A stretch of DNA of 64,000 nt, taken from the NCBI GenBank assembly GCA_016839245.1, contig JAEOUN010000110.1, positions 48,955-112,954 on the forward strand, in the 5' to 3' direction. Under the pieces are notes generated by a model. The model was not told the DNA's origin and ran no database searches. It saw only the letters and a program-made list of their open reading frames with translations. The stretch comes from Candidatus Thorarchaeota archaeon (GTDB taxonomy: Archaea; Asgardarchaeota; Thorarchaeia; Thorarchaeales; Thorarchaeaceae). Of the stretch, positions 61,035 through 64,000 are shown piece by piece. The stretch's first letter is position 1. Each line of letters begins with the position of its first letter. Made by a program: the position numbers and the translations under genes.

Positions 61035-62648
61035 TTGTCTGAGTCTGATAAGAACTGGAAAGACAGTAATTGGTACGTTAGTATCACAAACTTTTGGAGA
61101 GAATATCGCAAACATCGTATTGGTCTTATTGGACTGTTTTTAATTTTGATTTTCATCGGTATGGCGGTTTTTGCTCCATTCTTAGTTACGCATGATCCTA
61201 CTCCTCAAGCAAAGGTTGCACCATTTTATCTTGCACCTTCTTGGATGGCAATATTTGATCCACATGCTGTTGTTACTGACGATTACCTAACTGATCCTAA
61301 GTTGCATGAAGCACCTGTAATGGAAGTGAACGGAACAAGTAATGAATTCAGCTTTGTACATCAAGCGATTGATGAGTTTAATAATGTTAGTTATGTAAAT
61401 CTGACTTGGGCTCATACGGCTGGTACTAAACTGAATTACCTTTGGGCTGATTCGAGAACTGGACAGGATCCAAACAAAACAATGCCTGACTATAGTGATT
61501 TTGTGTACTTTGATCAATTAATAGATTGGAAATGGAACGCTGAACCAAGTGACGTTAACATGTCCATTTCTTTTGGTACAACCCTTACTGGGGATTTTGC
61601 TCCCGGTGCACAATATCTTAACAACTATAAGTTTGAAGTATATGTCTGGATTATTGACTCAAGTGGCGATTGGACTCGTGTATACCATTCAAAAGACGCA
61701 ACATATGTAGAAGATATTCAGGAAAAACGAATCAGTCTAAACTACTATAGTATCGAATCGATTTTTGGTGGGATGGTTTCAACAAATAATACACCTCAAG
61801 AAGATCCGAGTGATACCCTCACAGTCCGTGTTGGGCTTGCACCTACCTATAGATTCGAGAATGACACAACAGGAAGTCTCTATGACTATGAACAGCCATG
61901 GACCTTCTATAATGGTTCTGTGACAATTCAAGTCACGCAGTTGAAACTGGTGGCATATGGCGACTACTTTGGTATTCTCGGTACAACCAATTGGGGTGCT
62001 GATGCGTACTCTCAATTGATCTATGGTAGTCGTATCTCGTTGGTAATTGGTATTGTCGCTACCGCGCTTTCTACAGCAGTCGGTGTCATTGTTGGAATGG
62101 TCGCCGGGTATTTTGGCGGGAAGACAGACGAGATTCTGATGCGACTGGTGGACTTCTTGCTAGTCATTCCAGGCTTGCCATTGATGATGGTGCTTGCGGC
62201 CTTTCTTGGACCGTCAATACAAAACATCATCATCGTCATTGCGATATTAGGGTGGACGGGGACGTCGCGGCTTATTCGTTCACAGGTCCTTGCAGAGAAG
62301 AACAAAGCCTATGTTGAATCCGCACGAGCAATTGGTGCCTCTGATACGTACATCATGTTCAAGCACATCTTGCCCAACGTCACACCAATCCTCTTTGCTA
62401 ATATTACCCTTGGAGTTGTTGGTGCTATTCTTTCAGAGGCTGGGCTATCATTCCTTGGATTGACCTCCCCTGAAGATCCTAGTTGGGGCAGAATGCTTGC
62501 TGATGCACGAACCGGTGGCGCATTTACCCTTGGTGCATGGTGGGTAGTTCTCTTCCCCGGGTTCATGATCACGTTGCTATCTCTAGCATTTACATTCGTG
62601 GGCCACTCTATGGATCAAGTACTAAATCCACGGCTGAGAGAGAGGTAA
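61035..62648 (+). CDS. oppC: Oligopeptide ABC permease (OppC type) with large external insertion
   Basis: The start is TTG with GGAGG 7 bases upstream; an ATG just after the ribosome binding site opens only a 4-codon frame. Residues ~28-48 are the first membrane helix with the OppC N-terminal motif (FWREYRKHRIGLIGLFLILI). Residues ~55-320 are an inserted beta-rich extracytoplasmic region (many Trp/Tyr/Asp; FSFVHQAIDEFNNVSYVNLT). The rest is the standard permease core (LIYGSRISLVIGIVATALST; EAA-type YVESARAIGASDTYIMFKHI; LSFLGLTSPEDPSWGRML). Usual OppC proteins are ~300 residues, so ~230 are extra. Confidence 0.88.
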   Translation: MSESDKNWKDSNWYVSITNFWREYRKHRIGLIGLFLILIFIGMAVFAPFLVTHDPTPQAKVAPFYLAPSWMAIFDPHAVVTDDYLTDPKLHEAPVMEVNGTSNEFSFVHQAIDEFNNVSYVNLTWAHTAGTKLNYLWADSRTGQDPNKTMPDYSDFVYFDQLIDWKWNAEPSDVNMSISFGTTLTGDFAPGAQYLNNYKFEVYVWIIDSSGDWTRVYHSKDATYVEDIQEKRISLNYYSIESIFGGMVSTNNTPQEDPSDTLTVRVGLAPTYRFENDTTGSLYDYEQPWTFYNGSVTIQVTQLKLVAYGDYFGILGTTNWGADAYSQLIYGSRISLVIGIVATALSTAVGVIVGMVAGYFGGKTDEILMRLVDFLLVIPGLPLMMVLAAFLGPSIQNIIIVIAILGWTGTSRLIRSQVLAEKNKAYVESARAIGASDTYIMFKHILPNVTPILFANITLGVVGAILSEAGLSFLGLTSPEDPSWGRMLADARTGGAFTLGAWWVVLFPGFMITLLSLAFTFVGHSMDQVLNPRLRER

Positions 62649-62660
62649 GAACCTCTTCTA

Positions 62661-62701
62661 GGGTTGAAGAGTCGCATTTCTTCAACCCCCTCCCTTTCTT
62701 T
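62661..62701 (+). terminator. Strong terminator after oppC
   Basis: GGGTTGAAGA (62661-62670) pairs perfectly with TCTTCAACCC (62679-62688), followed by CCTCCCTTTCTTTTTC. The next gene therefore needs its own promoter; an ATTTTAAG at ~62761-62768 is a TATA candidate. Confidence 0.85.
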
Positions 62702-62821
62702 TTCAACGGTTCTTCTCCTCGACAGCCTTGAACGCTACGCTTATTAGGTATGAAGGAACGATTTTAAGCCGTCAGTACTTAGTATCACTAGGTACTATTG
62801 AACAATGGAGATAGTCTGAAA

Positions 62822-63586
62822 ATGGGACTTCGTGAATATATCATTCGAAGAAGTATCTACATGTTTCTCTTAGTGGTTGCAGTAGTATGCTTCAACTTCT
62901 TCCTATTTCGACTGCCAACGTTCTTGTATGGAGCTAGTCCTGTTAGTCTGATGCTTAGTGACGAACTTCGTCGTAACCTGACTCAAGACCTGCTAGAGCA
63001 GATGTTTGCCAACTTTGGTCTCGTGCCAGACCCAGACATCTTTGACTGGATCTACATGTTTTGGCGATACATCGTCAGTATGTTCACGGGTAACTTTGGT
63101 GTATCCTTCCTGACACAGCGACCAGTCCTTGACTCAATTGTCGAGAGACTACCCAATACACTTCTGTTGATGGGTACCTCCTCAATGGTCTCAATACTCC
63201 TTGGTATCTGGACTGGAGTCAAAGTGGCTGCCGAACCCGGTTCACGAAAGGATGTGAGCGCTGTAACTGTGGCGCTGTTCATCTACGCGCTTCCGGTCTT
63301 TTGGTTGGGAATGATGCTTTTACTCGTCTTTGGCTATATGCTCCCACAATGGACCCTGGCAAATTGGGGAATTGAAATCGGATTCCCGCAATTTGGTACT
63401 ATCAGCTATGAGGTCTGGGAAGTCGCTAGAACAGATCCCTATGGTGCTCTGATGGTCGCCGTCGATGTCTTACACCACCTGTTCCTACCAATGATCACAC
63501 TCGGTGTTGGTGGGTATGGTGGGTATTTCCTCTACATGCGCAACAACCTAAATTCACAGAGTTTCGACTCTGTAAAGGAGAATTGA
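62822..63586 (+). CDS. oppB: Oligopeptide ABC permease (OppB type), N-terminal part of a split gene
   Basis: The ATG at 62822 has GGAGAT 9 bases upstream (a TTG at 62798 overlaps that site). The 254 residues include the OppB N-terminus (YIIRRSIYMFLLVVAVVCFN), the periplasmic segment with FGVSFLTQRPVLDSIVERLP, and helices 2-4 (LIYALPVFWLG-like FIYALPVFWLGMMLLLVFGY). The frame ends at TGA 63584-63586, just after MRNNLNSQSFDSVKEN, where normal OppB continues into the cytoplasmic coupling helix. The remainder is encoded in the next frame from 63591. Confidence 0.85.
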   Translation: MGLREYIIRRSIYMFLLVVAVVCFNFFLFRLPTFLYGASPVSLMLSDELRRNLTQDLLEQMFANFGLVPDPDIFDWIYMFWRYIVSMFTGNFGVSFLTQRPVLDSIVERLPNTLLLMGTSSMVSILLGIWTGVKVAAEPGSRKDVSAVTVALFIYALPVFWLGMMLLLVFGYMLPQWTLANWGIEIGFPQFGTISYEVWEVARTDPYGALMVAVDVLHHLFLPMITLGVGGYGGYFLYMRNNLNSQSFDSVKEN

Positions 63587-63590
63587 TGTC

Positions 63591-63914
63591 ATGACTGAGG
63601 ATTACATCCTAACAGCAAGGGCAAAGGGACTAGACGAGAACCAGGTGCTATACAAGCACGGATTAAAGAACGCAATGTTGCCGATGGTCACGATTATTGC
63701 GATGTACTTTGGATTCCTCATCAACGGTGCGACACTGACAGAAACAGTGTTTACATGGAGAGGATTAGGGCGGTACATTTTCGACAGTTTGTTGTTAAGT
63801 GATTACCCCGCAATCCAGACCATATTCATGATCATTGCAATAACAGCAATCTTGGCAAACTTCGTTGCAGATTTGCTGTACGGAGTTCTAGATCCCCGAA
63901 TCAAGTACGGGTAG
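63591..63914 (+). CDS. oppB: OppB-type permease, C-terminal part of a split gene
   Basis: The 107-residue ORF starts at ATG 63591, four bases after the stop of the N-terminal part. It has its own ribosome binding site AAGGAG (63575-63580, 10-base spacer) inside the upstream part. It begins MTEDYILTARAKGLDENQVL, the coupling-helix (EAA-like) segment of OppB. HGLKNAMLPMVTIIAMYFGF, TLTETVFTWRGLGRYIF and LLYGVLDPRIKYG complete the last two helices and C-terminus. It could work as a separate polypeptide assembling with the first part, or be a frameshifted gene. Confidence 0.8.
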   Translation: MTEDYILTARAKGLDENQVLYKHGLKNAMLPMVTIIAMYFGFLINGATLTETVFTWRGLGRYIFDSLLLSDYPAIQTIFMIIAITAILANFVADLLYGVLDPRIKYG

Positions 63915-63941
63915 TCTGAATAGATAAAAGGATAAAATGGA

Positions 63942-63974
63942 GGTAGAGAGATATTCTACCTTCTCTCTATTTTT
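63942..63974 (+). terminator. Terminator after the split oppB
   Basis: GGTAGA (63942-63947) pairs with TCTACC (63955-63960), followed by TTCTCTCTATTTTT. The last ~25 bases of the window show nothing further. Confidence 0.7.
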
Positions 63975-64000
63975 AACTAAACTATATGAAAAACCAGTCC

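Noticed and set aside
1..64000. CRISPR arrays, insertion sequences, prophage, rRNA
   Set aside because: No regularly spaced repeats, no transposase, integrase or Cas protein and no rRNA-like stretch were seen on either strand.

Overview
This window reads as chromosomal DNA of an archaeon, most likely an Asgard archaeon (a Thorarchaeia-like lineage is my best guess). The DNA is AT-rich and many genes have strong GGAGG-type ribosome binding sites. TTG starts are common. Archaeal families are present (a PAC2 proteasome-assembly-type protein, a PDCD5/TFAR19 protein, a thiolase plus DUF35 pair, a cyclic-2,3-diphosphoglycerate-synthetase-type NTPase). Eukaryote-like pieces sit beside them: an E2F/DP-like winged helix, a longin-like protein and Cdc48-N-like domains. 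No rRNA, tRNA, CRISPR array, phage or insertion sequence was recognised. The lineage call is inference; no marker gene decisive for taxonomy is present.

Layout. 0-11.6 kb: the 3' part of a DRTGG P-loop protein, a candidate structured RNA, then a fatty-acid/acyl-CoA block (nitroreductase, unknown, SCP2-like, 3-hydroxyacyl-CoA dehydrogenase, two enoyl-CoA hydratases, thiolase, DUF35), interrupted by a secreted solute-binding protein whose two halves are in swapped order and a decayed gene tail. 11.7-23.9 kb: a glycerol-phosphate block (FGGY kinase, GlpA, GlpB, GlpC-like, alkyl-DHAP-synthase-like flavoprotein, GlcF-like Fe-S protein), then a radical SAM protein, a GNAT and an aldehyde dehydrogenase. 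24-33 kb: small housekeeping and information genes, several of them convergent with overlapping 3' ends (rRNA m5C methyltransferase, PDCD5, TatD, PAC2, longin-like, OB-fold, MazG-like). 33-36.6 kb: a phenylacetate-CoA-ligase-like gene, a membrane-protein pseudogene with two Trp-position stops, and the cDPG-synthetase-like gene.

36.9-48.6 kb is the most unusual part. It opens with an E2F/DP-like transcription factor behind a promoter full of inverted repeats, followed by a cyclophilin-like protein and then a cluster of four von Willebrand A (VWA) proteins, three of them joined to Cdc48/VAT-N-like domains. The cluster also has two paralogous amidohydrolase-fold proteins, two unknown/coiled-coil proteins and a HEAT-repeat protein. 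In both families intact and apparently dead copies sit side by side (two VWAs keep the metal site and two lost it; one amidohydrolase keeps its metal ligands and its fused paralogue does not). I regard this as the best candidate for an undescribed system. 48.7-53.2 kb holds membrane proteins (CPBP protease, NfeD plus stomatin, ECF-type S component, DUF92). 53.5-58.2 kb holds a 1141-residue fusion of a GCS2-type carboxylate-amine ligase to a long beta-sandwich tail, directly coupled to an unknown protein.

58.2-64 kb is an Opp/Dpp peptide transporter: two ATPases on the minus strand, and on the plus strand a small membrane protein, a permease with a ~270-residue extracytoplasmic insertion, and a second permease split into two reading frames at the cytoplasmic coupling loop. 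Rho-independent-looking hairpin plus T-run terminators follow many genes. Several genes lack an ATG/GTG/TTG at the position where the ribosome binding site and family alignment place the start (CTG at 26342, ATC at 46130).
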